Positions 1 to 13,099 of a DNA stretch of 64,000 nt are shown one piece after another; position 1 is the stretch's first letter; the number at the start of each line of letters is the position of its first letter. A program made the position numbers and the translations under genes. The notes below the pieces were generated by a model. The model worked only from the letters and a program-made list of their open reading frames with translations. It ran no database searches and had not been told where the DNA came from. The stretch covers positions 434,001 to 498,000 of the forward strand of contig MBPM02000003.1 in assembly GCA_001695595.3 (NCBI GenBank). Reading direction: 5' to 3'. Origin of the DNA: Plasmopara viticola (Eukaryota; Oomycota; Peronosporomycetes; Peronosporales; Peronosporaceae).

Positions 1-3000
1 TTATATACATTTGTGAAAAAGGAATTTGCGGAATATTTGCGACGGACTGCGAAATTAGATTAGGATGACTTACACGGCTCTTTGTTTTTTGCTTTTTCGT
101 AGTTCGGGGGTAAGCGATTTAATTTGCTTCCACAGTTTATAACTTGTTCTCATACAACCTAACATATATACTGATCATGTGCCTATCGAACCATCATTCC
201 TTTATGGTCATCGTTAATGGAAAGTATCTTTTTAGTACAAAAGCTTGGCTTTATGTAAAACCCAATACATCCTCTCTCACTCAACTTTGAACCACATTCA
301 TAAGATAGGTGGATGAGCATTCTTTGACTTTTACCAAAGAAGTTGATCTGACTGCAACGATAAATATGCGGCGAAAAAGTTTGTCAGTCGGTTAATTGAT
401 TTGTAAATTACCCAGTCAAACCGTAGAAGGCTGCTCTAGTAATTAAATGTGCCTCCACGCCAACGATGGCATCGGCGCCTAAGGTTACACTCACACCAAA
501 GACTGCGTCTTGATCGGCAAGTCGAAAGTGTATCGACAGCCATGGAGCCGTTAGAAATCAATTGAGGCTTAGAAATTAGTATTGAACACTCTCTTACTAA
601 CGCTGGGTGCCAGGAGGAAGAGATTGAAATCGAAGCAGTCATTTCATGAAGCATCTCTTGAGGGGCTTGTAGCCAGAATTATGATAGCAGTTGGCGATAG
701 ATTTGCGACTCTCCCGCCACCGTGTACCAACTTTGTCGCCTCCCAATCAGAGGTCTACTCACATTATCGACAACGGTTTGACGAGGAACGTGGTGAGCAT
801 GCAGGCCATAGCGAAGCAGCGCACACATCTGCGCTTAGTACTGCGAAGCAAAGGCTTTTTCTCGAGAGGCACCTTTAAGAGAGATAAGCCTTATAAAATG
901 AGCTATGATTTCAGCTTGACCTAACAATGGCTATGAGCATCGCATTGCATTTCACTTAAGCATTCTATACGGCGTCGTAGGAAGACGACAAAGGAGGCCT
1001 AGGGATGATTTTATTACCACGGTTCAACTGGGAAATTATTGTGGGATTTAAAGATTCGAAACAGGAAACTACAACCCGAAGCCTCGGTACGTTGGTCAGA
1101 CCTTCTAATCACCGTGAGCTTGGAGCACAAATTCTACAAACTAACTTCGAATATGTCTTAGCTTTAGCATGATGCTAAGTCAGTTGCTGGAAGCGTATGC
1201 TTCAAAACCATACCTCAAAGCGCATCGAAAGATCGCGGCCTACATACAAAGTGCAACTTGCCTCTGATTTTAGATCGCAACGGTCTTCAAACAATGGGCT
1301 GAGTCTCTGGCGTAGCGGCTTCTCAGGGATCCATGGAAAGTACTTTGCGAAAAAGTCATAGCACTTGCAAAACCGTCTTCGCTCAACTACGTGTTTTTCA
1401 TAAGACAATTCGAAGAAGTGTTTGCGTCTCATCTTTGTGCTTTTTTTGATAAGAAGCAGCGATTTATGCGTGCGAACGAGAGTGCTTGATACTACCCGTT
1501 AAATTGGCTTTGGCAATCAGGCCACCGTTTCTTCGGGCTGCCTCGGATCCTTGAGGCCCTTGTGGATGAAATGAACTTTTGGACTATGTGATCCACAAGC
1601 TTTACAGTCGAATCGAGTTAGCGAGAGACATCCATATATAGAAAAATCACATTTTTTGTAGCTAACAGCTGGATTTAAGCCTACATCATAAATAGTATTC
1701 GGTTGAGCTATGGTCAATATGATGATGACTTTGGGCACTATCAGCCGCCGCAAGGCCACCCGTACTCGCCTTACCAGCCATATTGAGTGTGAATCAGCGC
1801 CTGAACAGGTGCTTAAGCACTTCAAGACTTTTATGAGACCTGACGTAGATTTTCTTTGAATGACTCGCATTAAATGCTGAATGTTTCAACATCGTCCGGG
1901 AAGACTATTAGTGTATTTCCAGCCAATGTTGTAAGAAGTCCGAATGAACGAAGCTCGCCAAACGTACCCTTTGTTTTTGTATCTAATAATACAGTGTCAT
2001 ATCGAAATTGAATATTTCTGTTAATTCATCTTTGAATGTTTTTATTAGGTCGGACGAACGTTACGCATCACTCTCCCTGCTAATTTTGCTAAGCTGACTT
2101 TCACAAAGTAAAGTAAAAACTTCTGCAGAAAGTTGGTTAAAAAAATCTGGGAGAAAAGCGTTTTCGAGGAGCTTCCCCACTAATCCCAGAAACATTTTTG
2201 CTTATATTAGCTATACACTATTAGAACTGTAGCTTCTTCATATTAAAGAGCAGCTTTTGATGCATCAATTGCATTTTCATAAATGCATGTTCGGCCAAAA
2301 ATAGCTTTCGGCTTCTGAATGTGGTGCTTTAGCCCACGTACTGCATGATGCGACTTCAAGCACGCGGTTAATTCTCTTTGTTAAATTGTCTGGTCTGTTA
2401 TTGGCGAGCTTCTAATAACTGCTACAGCCCATTCTATAAAAAGTGGCTTAATTTCCGACATCACCTTGTCTGGAAGCCATTGTAAATCAATATCGTGCCA
2501 ACAAGAAGTCTTAGCGTCTATCTTAGCTATACAAGCTGTACAAGGAGCCATAATCAATATCTTAAGCGGTGAACGGACATTACTTTGCCTTTGTTGCCAT
2601 AGTTTCCGGAAGCTGATAGACATTGGACAACTCACTTGTAGAGGCAGACTCTGTAAGAGGGTGACGTAGGAAGCGTGGGTTTAACTCTCTTACAGGTGTC
2701 ACAAGCCGCTCACTTGTGTACGTTCGGGCCGTCAATATGTGATTAAAGCCGATACAAGGCTTTTTTCGGCCTTAATGACTATTGATTCGAGCACATTAGC
2801 TAGATGCGGATCATATTTAAAGTCTTATTCTCAAAAGAACTGGTTGGCTGATCTGCGGACCCACCAATGAAGAAGCACACCGTCTGCCACTCAGCCTTGA
2901 TTGCTGCTAAGTAGAAAGTTATTCTATTTTAACATCTTCGCCCTCGACGAATTATTGCACTAAGAGCTCCGAATTGGTATTCGTTCGTACGCCTGAGGAA

Positions 3001-3659
3001 CTTCTGTCTAAAGATCATTTATTTCTACTGAACTGAGCCACTTTACGGTCTGGCCTCAGCGAAAGCGCGTCGGCTACTGTATAAAACATAGTGGTCACAT
3101 TCCGCGAATAGAGGTAGCAAATATGCCATTGGAACAAAATGAATGTATTTATCGCCATAGGCAAAAAAATCATGGTCCGACTAGATAACAAAAAGCTTGG
3201 AAGTCAAGCGATGCACTCGAGAATCCACAAGAATGCACCCCAAAACCAACCCTTATCATGAATAGAGCAATTTTGACTGCTCTTATTGAGCTGCAGTAAC
3301 GCGCGATCGATGCCATAGTCAAAAGTGTCGCAGCTCGAAACTATACGGCTCAATTCTAAAAGTTAAAACAAGTGGCCGCTAAAGACTTTCCTTAACGCAA
3401 TCAGAACCATCCTGATTCTTGCTCGCCCAACTTCATGTGATGTTCTTTTTTAAAAAATTTTGCGATCTACATAGCAACACTTTACTTGTGTAAATAATTG
3501 GCTAGGCCTGACTACTTCCTCAAACATATTCGATTTGCGTGGCATACTCCAAGCTAACACGGCTGTCAATTTCTTAGTCTGCTCGAACCCCACGAATTGC
3601 CACAAATAAACTAGTATTTCCTGCCGCGGATGCACATATGTCAGAACTATTGACATTCA
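1..3659. other. Gene-free AT-rich region, probably decayed repeats
   Basis: No open reading frame here is long or protein-like enough to call a gene. All frames are interrupted every few dozen codons and base composition is AT-rich. The longest open stretch (minus strand, 1517-1870, 117 codons) has no motif I recognise. The texture matches the decayed transposon DNA further along, but I could not assign a family. Confidence 0.5.
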
Positions 3660-4960
3660 TGACCTCGAAAAAGCCTCAGGCTGTCTGACTGGTCCTTCAA
3701 AGCTAGCTAATCATCTTCAAAGCAGCTATGGACGAATATATCGCCAAAGTATGTCAGGGTGATAGACTAATTTCTGTTTGAAATGGTCAATCGACCAGAC
3801 TAGTGAACTTTGCTGGGGCGCTTTGTATTCCCTGTAGTCTAACTAACTACTTTAATAACATGTCGCAAAGAATACTAACCGTCGTGAGGAAGTTGTCCAA
3901 CTCTCATGTTTGAAATTGAAAGTAGTCATCTTCTAATTTTGCGAAGTAATGCGAAGAAGTACCTTTCCCGGTGCTTGTGCAAGTATTGCTGAGCTGTTTA
4001 GCTCGATATCAGCATGGACCGGTTGCCATTATTCGTCTAATATCCGTATACCGAAATCTGGTGACAAGTTTGGAGATTTTGACTCTCGCACCATATATTT
4101 CTTCACGTTTTCCTGAAAAAGGCACTAATGAGCTCTCACTGCTATCGTGGCAGCAACTTTTGCCCAGTAACACAGAACTTTGTGCCTGCAACAAGGGCAA
4201 TGTCGTGCCAAACTCGAAGGTTTCATGGTAAGGATCTGAACACCACATCTAAGTCTTCATTCCAATCAAGAATATACCGGATCCTTGGCATCCTTCAGGA
4301 TCTTTAAGCCAAAGCGCTATACACGCTGCCTGCAACGCTGATCGAAAACATCGTAGTCTAAAACGGAGGATGTTTTATGTCTGCAATAGAACTTTCATCT
4401 TTATAAGCACCGTCCCTAAGATTTCTGTTTTTTAGTGCATACTTTGTTACAAGCTCATTTCAATAACGAGAAATTGAGGCGAACCTGGCAAGAGATACAG
4501 CCTTCGACTGCCTTCTTAAAGATTTTCTTCTTTTAATTCGCGCATTTCTAGCAAAGTAGTGTCTGTTGTGTTTCACATCGATTCGCAAATTGGGTCTGGC
4601 GTCCAAAGCCAAACTGTTCGACAATTTGACGCTCTGAGAAATGGCCCATTTGTTTTCTATAATTGAAGGAGATTTTATCGTTTAGATTGGGCTTTTGTTA
4701 AACGATCCACAACGCTATACAGAGATAGCATCGTTTTCCTTAATTTTACTCGTATTGAATTTTTAATTGCAAATATGTTATATAACGCGCCACAGCGACA
4801 AGCGTTGCCATTTGGTGGCGTCTATCACTTTATAACCACTTGGCTGAATACGCGCTAACTTGTCAATACAACCGCAAGTGTACATTCAAATTTGCAGGTA
4901 ATTTCTTAACATAATTTTCTTTGCTAGTTTGATCAAAGCCGACTTGTCGCGAGTTAAGGC
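3660..4960 (+). repeat. Old interspersed repeat block, copy 1 (relative inverted at 21530-22600)
   Basis: The block aligns by eye, in segments and on the opposite strand, with 21530-22600. Shared stretches include a segment around TCAAAGCTAGCT (3697-3708), one around GGTGCTTGTGCA (about 3971), one around CCAATGTCGTGC-like sequence near 4200, and one around GCGACAAGCGTTGCCATT near 4800. Similarity is roughly 65-85 percent with indels; this copy has about 300 bp (about 4420-4720) missing from the other. No intact ORF is present. It is likely an LTR or internal part of an old retroelement, family unknown. Confidence 0.6.
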
Positions 4961-5112
4961 TTTGAAGCTCAAACGTGGTCGTTCCGAGAAATGGTTTATT
5001 GCAAACATTATATGGTTTAAAAAAACTTTCTTTTCGGATAAGAATTTATGCTAAGCGGCTTACAACAGGCATGATCAGAGTCAAAAGTGACAATCGCTAC
5101 CATAAAAGCAGT

Positions 5113-5225
5113 CGAGGCTGCATATCAAATCATAACTAAGTGCTACTTCAGTGCGTAGACCTACACCGAGGCTACATATCTTCATCACTAACTGCAACTT
5201 CAGTGCCAAGACCTACACCGAGGCG
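5113..5225. repeat. Short tandem duplication, unit about 52-54 bp
   Basis: A unit starting CGAGGCTGCATATC at 5113 repeats at 5167 (CGAGGCTACATATC) and begins again as CGAGGCGG at 5219. Units are 54 and 52 bp with several substitutions. It lies in non-coding decayed repeat DNA. Confidence 0.65.
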
Positions 5226-5339
5226 GATCGATTTAGTGATAGACAAGACAAACGCTTGGCTTTTAAAATCGTGAAAAAGGTAGATGATCAGCTTAGGATG
5301 CCAGTCACGGGAGTTACGAGGAAGCGTAAAGAAAGTTGG

Positions 5340-5890
5340 TCCTTTGAAAAGCACGCCAGCTAAGGATTTTTTTTTCTTGAGAGCTCGCGTCTTGACTATC
5401 TAAACGATATTGTTACGCAAATATTTACGCCTTTGGAATTCAATATAGCTCTCAAACAGCTCCAAATTAGAGTTCGTAGTGGCAAAAATATTACAAGTAG
5501 CACCGCGTCATAGATCGAGAATATTACAGACAACGATTTTGGATTCGGGATTAAAAACCCGATCTCAATGATTTCTACTACAACAGATCGTGCTAATCGT
5601 GGTAATGCAAATCCCTAAGCTCCGCCGCATGTCCTTGGCAAAAGCAGCTTGTATCTAGAGCAGGAAGAATAACACTGTATCGCCTCGGAATAAATAGAAG
5701 AGCTACATAGTCCGCCCTGGGTCCGATCGCATATTTTGTGGCAGCTATATCTGCAAAATGCGGCATCAGTACAGCCAGGGCGATGTAGAGCGACCACCGC
5801 TTATGAAATCCGGATTTTACCACCCGTAAAACTGTGATGTATCTCTGTACAGTTGGAAAACAAACCGGGGTAAAAATAAGCCTCATAGCT
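5340..5890. repeat. Decayed repeat related to 23410-23660 (same orientation)
   Basis: The segment containing GCACCGCGTCATAGATC (about 5500) aligns with 23570-23590 and flanking sequence in the same orientation, including a T-rich start and an 'agctc(c/t)gc(c/t)gca' block (about 5618 and 23596). The minus strand has a broken reading frame (5593-5886). The order of this block relative to the block at 3660-4960 differs between the two places, because the first block is inverted and this one is not. Confidence 0.5.
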
Positions 5891-8450
5891 TAAGGTCTTG
5901 TATCAACCTATTAGATCGATATAATCAGAGATCTATCGGCGAAAACTAATAGAAAAACTAGCCATTACGCAATTTAACGTTAATTGCAGTCGGATTGCTG
6001 CATACAACAATAAAAAGATTCAACAAATTCTGGAATGGATAAATAAATTAGATGCAAAAGTATCATATTTATGTCATTTGCATTCAGTACTCGAAAGAAC
6101 TAGTCAAGAGTTATGATGTTCTTTTTGATGATTTTGAGCGTAATGATTAGTCTCATCAACAAGACAGCATGTCATTAGGAGCATTCAGAAAGTACGACCT
6201 TTGTAGTATTGAACAGAAAATGCGACTGCATAAGAGACACGAACCTTGCGATAATGCATGTTATGTAACGCTTTTGATCTTCAAAAGTATTTGCAATGTA
6301 TAGTACAGGGTCCTAACAATTATAATTTGTGAACAAAGCAAAGAGCAAGGAAGTAATTTAGCAGTTAACAATTCGTCGCATCAACACTTTTGAGGGCACA
6401 TCCCATCTAAGTATTGAGAAATGGCGTTTCTCTCCCATTTAAAGTTTTGAGGTAAGTCAGCTGATTGAAGCGTTAGTCAATACAAAAAACGAAGATTTAC
6501 ACGAAACATCTCATTCGCTTTATTAGAAAAGGCTTCTAGGCTAGACGCCATATTCCTCCTCCCGTCCGCGTCATAACATCTGTTTTTGTATAGGTTCATC
6601 AAAATTCTAGCTCTTATAGCTGTCTGAAGCTTTGGTGGGCGGTCACGATTGACGAGATTCTTCATGATGGCTTCAAGCTTGGCGACATTGAGATCAGCGT
6701 TATAGCCCTAGCTACTGCCTGCGCTTTAAGCAGTTTTGAGTCAAAGTATAAGCATGTTTCTAAGGCATTCACCTGAGATATGCCTCGAGCTCTTTAATCT
6801 TTCGGCTGTTGTACATATCCACACTAACCGATTTTGGATGCTTATTATTAAGTTTGAGTTTCTCTCTAAATTAATCATATTTGGCTCTTAGATTCTAACG
6901 GATCATCAGCCCATTCATACTGGAAATGAGTAATCGCACGATTCTCCTTGAAGATCAATTTTTAATCAGTTTTGAGCTTGTCGTAATGTTTCTCGTCGAT
7001 ATGTTGTAAAAATGCAAGAGTTCGAGTCATTGACTGTAGCATATCACAAATAACGTCTTTGAACCACATTTAAGACGACTGGGTGAGAAAGGCACAAGTA
7101 TTTGGCATCAAGATCGAAAAAACATTGTATTTTACCACCCAGAAGACGATAGATGTTTGCTGACTGAGTGGCTAGAGCCTAAATTTCATTGAATTGATAG
7201 ATTTATCCGCAGCGAACTTAGTAAATCTCAAACTCTGTCAACGATACAGCTGTTGCTACTTTTCCTGGTTGCCATATGCCAAAAACTTGGTGATGAGCCC
7301 ACATTAATTAATTTTTGACAGTTTGTAGGCTTCGTAATGACAGCGAGTTCGGGTGCTCGCCAAAAAGCTGAAGCGAGCATAACACATTGTGCCCTGGCAT
7401 AAATTCGTGCAGCTAATCGTACTTGCCGATAGCATTATAATTTATGATATTTAAACTCGAGACGCATGGTAGAAATTATATTCTGTCGCACTAATAAAAC
7501 TAACCCCGCTTATATTTCAAGAAGGCTCAAATTGTACATATTCTCGTGCTGGCGACACTCTCGTCAATCGATACAGCTTGACACAACCGCGATCGATATG
7601 AGCCGCGATGGTAATAAGCGATAACTTTTCGGTTATAATAATGCTTGTTAGAAAGCCTGAGAAAGATTTTAAAGTGGCACTTAAATGCCGGAGATATTAC
7701 CCGAAACACCGAGTGAGATAACTAATCTTATCGATGTCTTTCCGAGCACTATTCCGCTAAGTAAGTCATTTTGAATCATTCTTGCTTATAATTTGCTTGT
7801 GCATGATCAAAGGTAAGACAACATCTCAATTCCAACGAAAGTCAGAATGAAGGACTTTGAAATGACCTTAACATGGTCGTGGATATAAAATTCGAACTTA
7901 ACTTTCCCATTGAGCAAACGATAATCAAGAGCGAGTTAAAAAAAATTTAATGCATCCTTGGCAAAGAGTTAAAGTCGGCATCGGTAAAAGATATTCTGAA
8001 TTGGATGTCCTTTCACGGTCTAATATGTTTTTGTTGAGCAATTCCGTCCCAAGGCAAGGCAACTCTGTAGATTCATTCTCAAGCATTCTTCACATGTAAT
8101 TGCTTGTTTAACAATGATTGCTCGCGTTTTCATCAGAAATTAAACGTATATTTGTGCAATGAGTTGGACGAATCTTTACCTTCGCTGACCCTAATTCACC
8201 ACTTAGCGTTGATCGAGTTTGTCACACACCGATAAACTCTCGTAAATCTGAGCTTGTGATCAAAGATAATTACGTCAATGATGAGCTACTTTAGATAAGT
8301 GTATTTTCACATCATTGTAAAAGGCATTTGGGGCTGTGTCTTTGCCACTGACAAGATACATGCTGGGTACATTTTTATCCTTAAAGCTAGCTCAAAACGT
8401 AATTTGATTACGGACGTTTAACATTTCAATGAAGGATTTGCTTGCGTTCG
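5891..8450. other. Gene-free region
   Basis: No ORF above about 70 codons with protein-like composition, no structured RNA and no tandem array recognised. AT-rich, probably decayed transposon. Confidence 0.4.
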
Positions 8451-9700
8451 TGACACTTAAGCTATGAAACCATACATACATCGAGAACAAGAATGCTCAG
8501 GCTGCAGCCAACCAATTCTTTGGCCGTCTTTGGTGTCAGAGCTCGAAAACCGTCGATGTGATGTCGCTTGTGCTCAATGGAAAGACTATCGTTTTGATGG
8601 CACACAACAAAATATTTTGGAACAGTGTTTTTACTTAGACTGGATGTAGACTTCAGTATGGTGAAAAGCATCATGTGTATTTTTTTCTATACCCGGATGC
8701 TGCTCAACTAACCAAGTACAATGCTACGGTCTCTGCTACTAAAGATGGAAATCGCTGTCTAAACCACCTTTACCGTCGGTACTATTCCTGCCACAGCACC
8801 AGTAGCAATTGATGATTTTGTCTTTAACCTTCTTTTAAGCTCTCTAAAAGCTATAGCTGATCCATCAACGTCGACGCCGTCGACTGTTTTTTTGCATCCA
8901 TCATACAATCAATGTTCACCAACTTGGTCGTAGTGCGTTTGTAGCTAGCTCTGGTACAGCGGGGGCTATTGTTTAAACGTAAGAATTTACGCTTAAGATT
9001 GAGCTGACTTATTAATATCCGATTTCTAAGAAGCTTGATCATGTGACCGACCCAAAATTCGTCTCCGTTTTTGCGTTCGCCAGGGCACTTCAGCCATTGA
9101 CATCAATAGCTTCAGTAGAATTATGCTAACGAGTATTACAGTGCGAGCGGTGTTACCTGTTAAGCAATGGTTGCCTCTGTGGTCAGCCCAAACGTTACGC
9201 ATTGTACAATTGCTATTGTCCATTTTTGGCCAATTCTTGGTGTGATTTGTCCATACGATTGAGCCTGCAATTGACGGAGACTCTATGCGTCTCGTCTATA
9301 GATTATATCTTTTTATCTCGAGAATCTACACGCTATCATATTGTATGTAGGCAAATAAGAATCACAACAATGACTGCTATGCTTGACCGTTCTAACAGCA
9401 TGTTCGTATTGGTAAGCGATCGACTAAACTCCATGCCGCATTTAATCTACAATTGTCCGCTTTTGTTAAAGGCACTAAGTACTTCATTCTTCTATCGTTT
9501 GCTGAACAGATTGGTAGTTTTGCTTTTGCAGCTGTACAGCCATTTCAGAGACCTTTGACGTGGCGCGATGTGCTCTTCACCCTTGTAGTTGGATTCGAAA
9601 CTTATACGTGTGTATTGGCTCGCAGCAATGGTGTAATATTAGTGATGACTATGACATCTATCATTTCGCTATAAAGTTGCGCTATCAACGGTGATCTGCC
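8451..9700 (+). mobile_element. Probable decayed Ty1/copia internal region
   Basis: Two overlapping plus-strand frames near 9430-9674 give a stretch beginning YVKGTKYF-like (read as FVKGTKYFILLS). It is followed at the right spacing by blocks loosely resembling the copia RNase H region, such as an acidic segment and a final 'STTEAEY'-like position. Frames are broken repeatedly. It is followed by the probable LTR-like segment at 9775-10340. This is a weak by-eye match; a decayed element of another family is possible. Confidence 0.3.
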
Positions 9701-9774
9701 TCAAGAGCTTGTGAAAGTATTGCTTTACTACCAAACATGGTCGCCAACTAAACTTGTTTTTATTGCTGATGTTA

Positions 9775-10340
9775 GTTGTCAGAAATTCGAACATAGTAGA
9801 TATTAAATACCATTACCAATATCGAAATTAAGTTGGTAATAAATGCTGCGACAATAACAAGGATTAATAGCAAAAATTAGCTATCATTAATAACAAAGTG
9901 TGTGCGTCTAAATACATAGGATCTTAGCTTGTTAAGAGAAACTGAACAGTAAAGAAGTGTGTGTATTTAAATACATAGGATCCTAGCTTTTTAAGACAAA
10001 CTACATAATAAAGTAGCCATGTACTTCAAAAACCTTTCTTCATTCAGTGCTCTCAAAGAAATACTCTTTATCGATGGTCGGCACAAACCCTTGATTCTTT
10101 CATTCACCAAAGCTAAAACTTTTCGATTTGATCGTGTTTAAGCTGATTTCTCGTGAAAGATCTCTCGTAGGAGGAAACTTCGATATTGTTTGGTAATTAC
10201 TCGTGTGACGGCTGTGCCTTTTGTAATTGCACGTTCTCATTTCTTGTGTATACTTATTATTTCATATCAGTGTCAATTGAAAGCTTTTCACCAATCGAGC
10301 GTTCTCCAAGACTCGTCATCAAAATAAAAAAAAGAAAGTT
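9775..10340. repeat. AT-rich LTR-like segment
   Basis: A non-coding AT-rich segment that contains a 59-bp tandem pair and lies just after copia-like remains. I call it LTR-like from position and texture only. No second LTR and no target-site duplication were found. Confidence 0.25.
9898..10015. repeat. Tandem repeat, 2 units of 59 bp
   Basis: Unit 1 starts GTGTGTGCGTCTAAATACAT at 9898 and unit 2 starts GTGTGTGTATTTAAATACAT at 9957. The units share ATAGGATC(T/C)TAGCTT and a final 'aa(a)gta/aagaa' block, about 80 percent identical. Confidence 0.75.
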
Positions 10341-10501
10341 ACAGGATTGTACTCACTGGTAATTTACAGAATAAAAAAATTGGCGACTTAACGTTCCGTG
10401 CTTATCCCCTAAAACTTCTCAATTTGCGCTTAACCCCTTAGTTAAATTCAGAAATACCCAAGCGTCTCATCGCCATCGGCAACAAGCTTCAATCAGTCAT
10501 A

Positions 10502-12976
10502 ATGAAATCAGCCGGCAGCAACCAGCAGTCGTCCAACTGCAATCTGGGTTGGTGCATAATCTGGACAATATTATCCTGTCCGCGTCCATTTTCTCCACCT
10601 GAACCAGATCAGCAATCAAGTCAACGCAGCATTTCTGCATGTGGATCAAGTGTGAATCCAGTCGTTCGCGCCTTTTCGCCGCAAGAATCTGTGACAACAG
10701 CAGCCGATCATCACTGAAGCGACGCGGAAGCGATTCCAGCGAAAATGGATGTGTTAAGGAGCCCGTTTCTGCTCTCCCCGTTGCTGCGTCTACTGCCTCC
10801 GGTACCAGTCCTATTGGTCATATAGATGTTATTCGCAACGCTGCTGCGCTTCGTCGTGACACTATTGTAGCGAATGCTGCCCAGATGCGCGTGGAATCTC
10901 CCAAGTCTCTCGCGAGTGATGTCGAAGCTATTGAAGCGCTCTACGACGATGGTAAGCCGTGGTCGATAATTGCTCCCAGCATAACCAGCGCTCGCCCGTA
11001 TCAGCTGCCTACGCTCTTGTGTTGGAAGTTGGTGGTGTGTTTTCGCGTACTGCTCCGCAGAAGATCCTGCAGTCTTTCTTTCGCGAGCACAACAACTCAA
11101 ACCTTGCCAAACTCTTCCGTGGTAATCTCGTACGGAAATTGTCCAAGATTCCTAGAGGAAATCTCCGCTTGAACGTCAAGACACGCGAAGCATGTGTGGA
11201 GCTTGAGCGCCAACCATCTAGTTGTTGGGGGGCTCGTTCAAGTTGAAGGACTTCGATGTCCTGGAAAGAAATACTTCCTTGATATTTCTAGCATCGACAG
11301 CGAGCTTGATACTGACCGAATGGTGAAGCGTTTGTTTGCGCTTGGCTGCCGGCTTCTGTACGACACCTTCCGCGAAGTCAATATTGTCACTGGCATAACT
11401 ACGGCTACGTGGCGTGTGTATCTTGTGTCGACGACCTGTCCAAGCGCGCTCATAAATGAGGGCACTGAGTGTGCTCAAGTTATGTTTGGAAGTCGCCTCT
11501 TTTCAACCCATGGAAAGAATGCTCTGTTCCCATCTGAGCGATTACCGTTTGGATATCGTTCTGTGTATGCTCTCGAATTAACCGACCACCCGCCGTTGCG
11601 TAGGACTTCGGTCCAGCCCACTCCAATGCTAATTCGTTCTCGTTCGCGCCAGTCTACTCAGTCTATGCTCGTCCGTTTACCTCTGTGTAGCAGCGTGCAG
11701 CTGCCGATCAAGCCCCAACACAATCAATGCAGCCCATGTCCACGACAATTGCCATGATACCAGACCCGTTCGTGGACGTGGGCTACGTTGATGTTGCCAC
11801 TGGAATAACTACGGCTACGTGGCATGTGTATCTTGTGTCGACGACCTGTCCAAGCGCAATTATAAATGAGGGCACAGTGTGTGATCAAGTTATGCTTGGA
11901 GGTCGCCTGTTTCCAACCCATGGGAAAAATGTTTTGTTCTCGTCTGAGCGATTGCCGTTTGGATATCGTTCTGTGTATGCTCTCAAATTAACCGACCACC
12001 CGCCGTTGCGTAGGACTTTGGTCCAGCCCACTCCAGTCCTAGCCCGTTCTCGTTCGCGCCAGTCTACTCAGCCTATGCTGGTCCGTTTGCCTCTGTGTTG
12101 CAGCGTGCAGCTACCAATCAAGCCCCAACACAATCAACGCAGCCCACGTCGACGACACTTGCCATGGTACCAGACCCGTTCGTGGTCCTCTCGTTGAGCA
12201 GCCAAACAACTAGTTTAGTGACAGTCCTTTGCCGTCCAGCGCTTCTCTAGACTGACAATGCAGTTGTGATTTGTTACAAGAACATGCGTACTCGCCGTTC
12301 GGATGATTTCACGTACATTACCAGCAAAGAATGTCCCAATAATTTGCCTGGTGTGAATATTAGCAATTATATCAGTGTGCTGGAGGAGACCGAGATGATA
12401 TACAAACTTGTTGAATTGCCTCTTGGTCCAGACGCAAGACCCAGCTTTTGGATTAAGCCGACGGTCGTCCGCATCCCCGTTGCTGTCAAGAAGTCGGCTG
12501 TGGCCTCACATTTCCTGACCAAGCATCATACCAAGATCGTCAAGACCGCTCAGCCCATTCCGGTGATAGAAACGGAAAAAGCTATGCCTGGTGATGTTGC
12601 CGACGCAGAACTGGATCTCCTCCCAGATCGTCTTGAAATGACAGCGGCTCGCGTCAAATCTGCGGAGAAGGGACTCAAATCAGCGACGAATGCCGACAAG
12701 CTGATTCTTTTTGCTCGTTAATCAATGCTAGCGCTAAATCACGCTATCCTCGAGCAAATGCGCGTTGATGATTGCAACTTTCAAGATGTCGCCCAACTCT
12801 TGCTTCTCAATCGAATCCTCACATCTTCGCAGCCAGGCGAAGACAGGACTTTCCATACGAAAAGGATAAAGGTAATAGGGTCCAAGCTGCCTCCGAAGCG
12901 CAACAATCGAGCCTCATGTGTTGCATCGCTATGGAATACGATGCCTGAAGTGACCAACCTTGTGCGAGCCACGTAG
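10502..12976 (+). pseudogene. LINE ORF1 remnant, frameshifted, with internal duplication
   Basis: The reading passes through at least four frames: 10502-10696, 10639-11172, 11194-11757 and its duplicate 11727-12197, then 12266-12721 and 12725-12976. The block with residues PFGYRSVYALELTDHPPLRR matches the end of the nucleic-acid-binding domain that I associate with oomycete LINE ORF1 proteins. The part from 12266 is lysine- and glutamate-rich and possibly helical. A stop (TAA at 12719) separates it from the last piece. Family membership is from memory of similar elements; the frame breaks are seen directly. Confidence 0.7.
11375..12194 (+). repeat. 410-bp direct tandem duplication inside LINE ORF1
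   Basis: The segment ending at about 11784 is repeated head-to-tail with a constant offset of 410 bp. For example CTGGCATAACTACGGCTACG-like sequence ending at 11400 recurs ending at 11810, and GCCATGATACCAGACCCGTT near 11751 recurs near 12161 with one change. The copies are about 93 percent identical. Because 410 is not a multiple of three, the second copy is read in a different frame. Confidence 0.9.
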
Positions 12977-13099
12977 GCCTTGGCATTCTTTGAACCGACG
13001 CCCATGTGTACCGCATCCTAGCTCTTCCGTAAGTATTATTGGCTTCAACGCTGCTCCGGACTCACGATCGCGCTGATCCCTGCGCATCACGCCCGTCTG

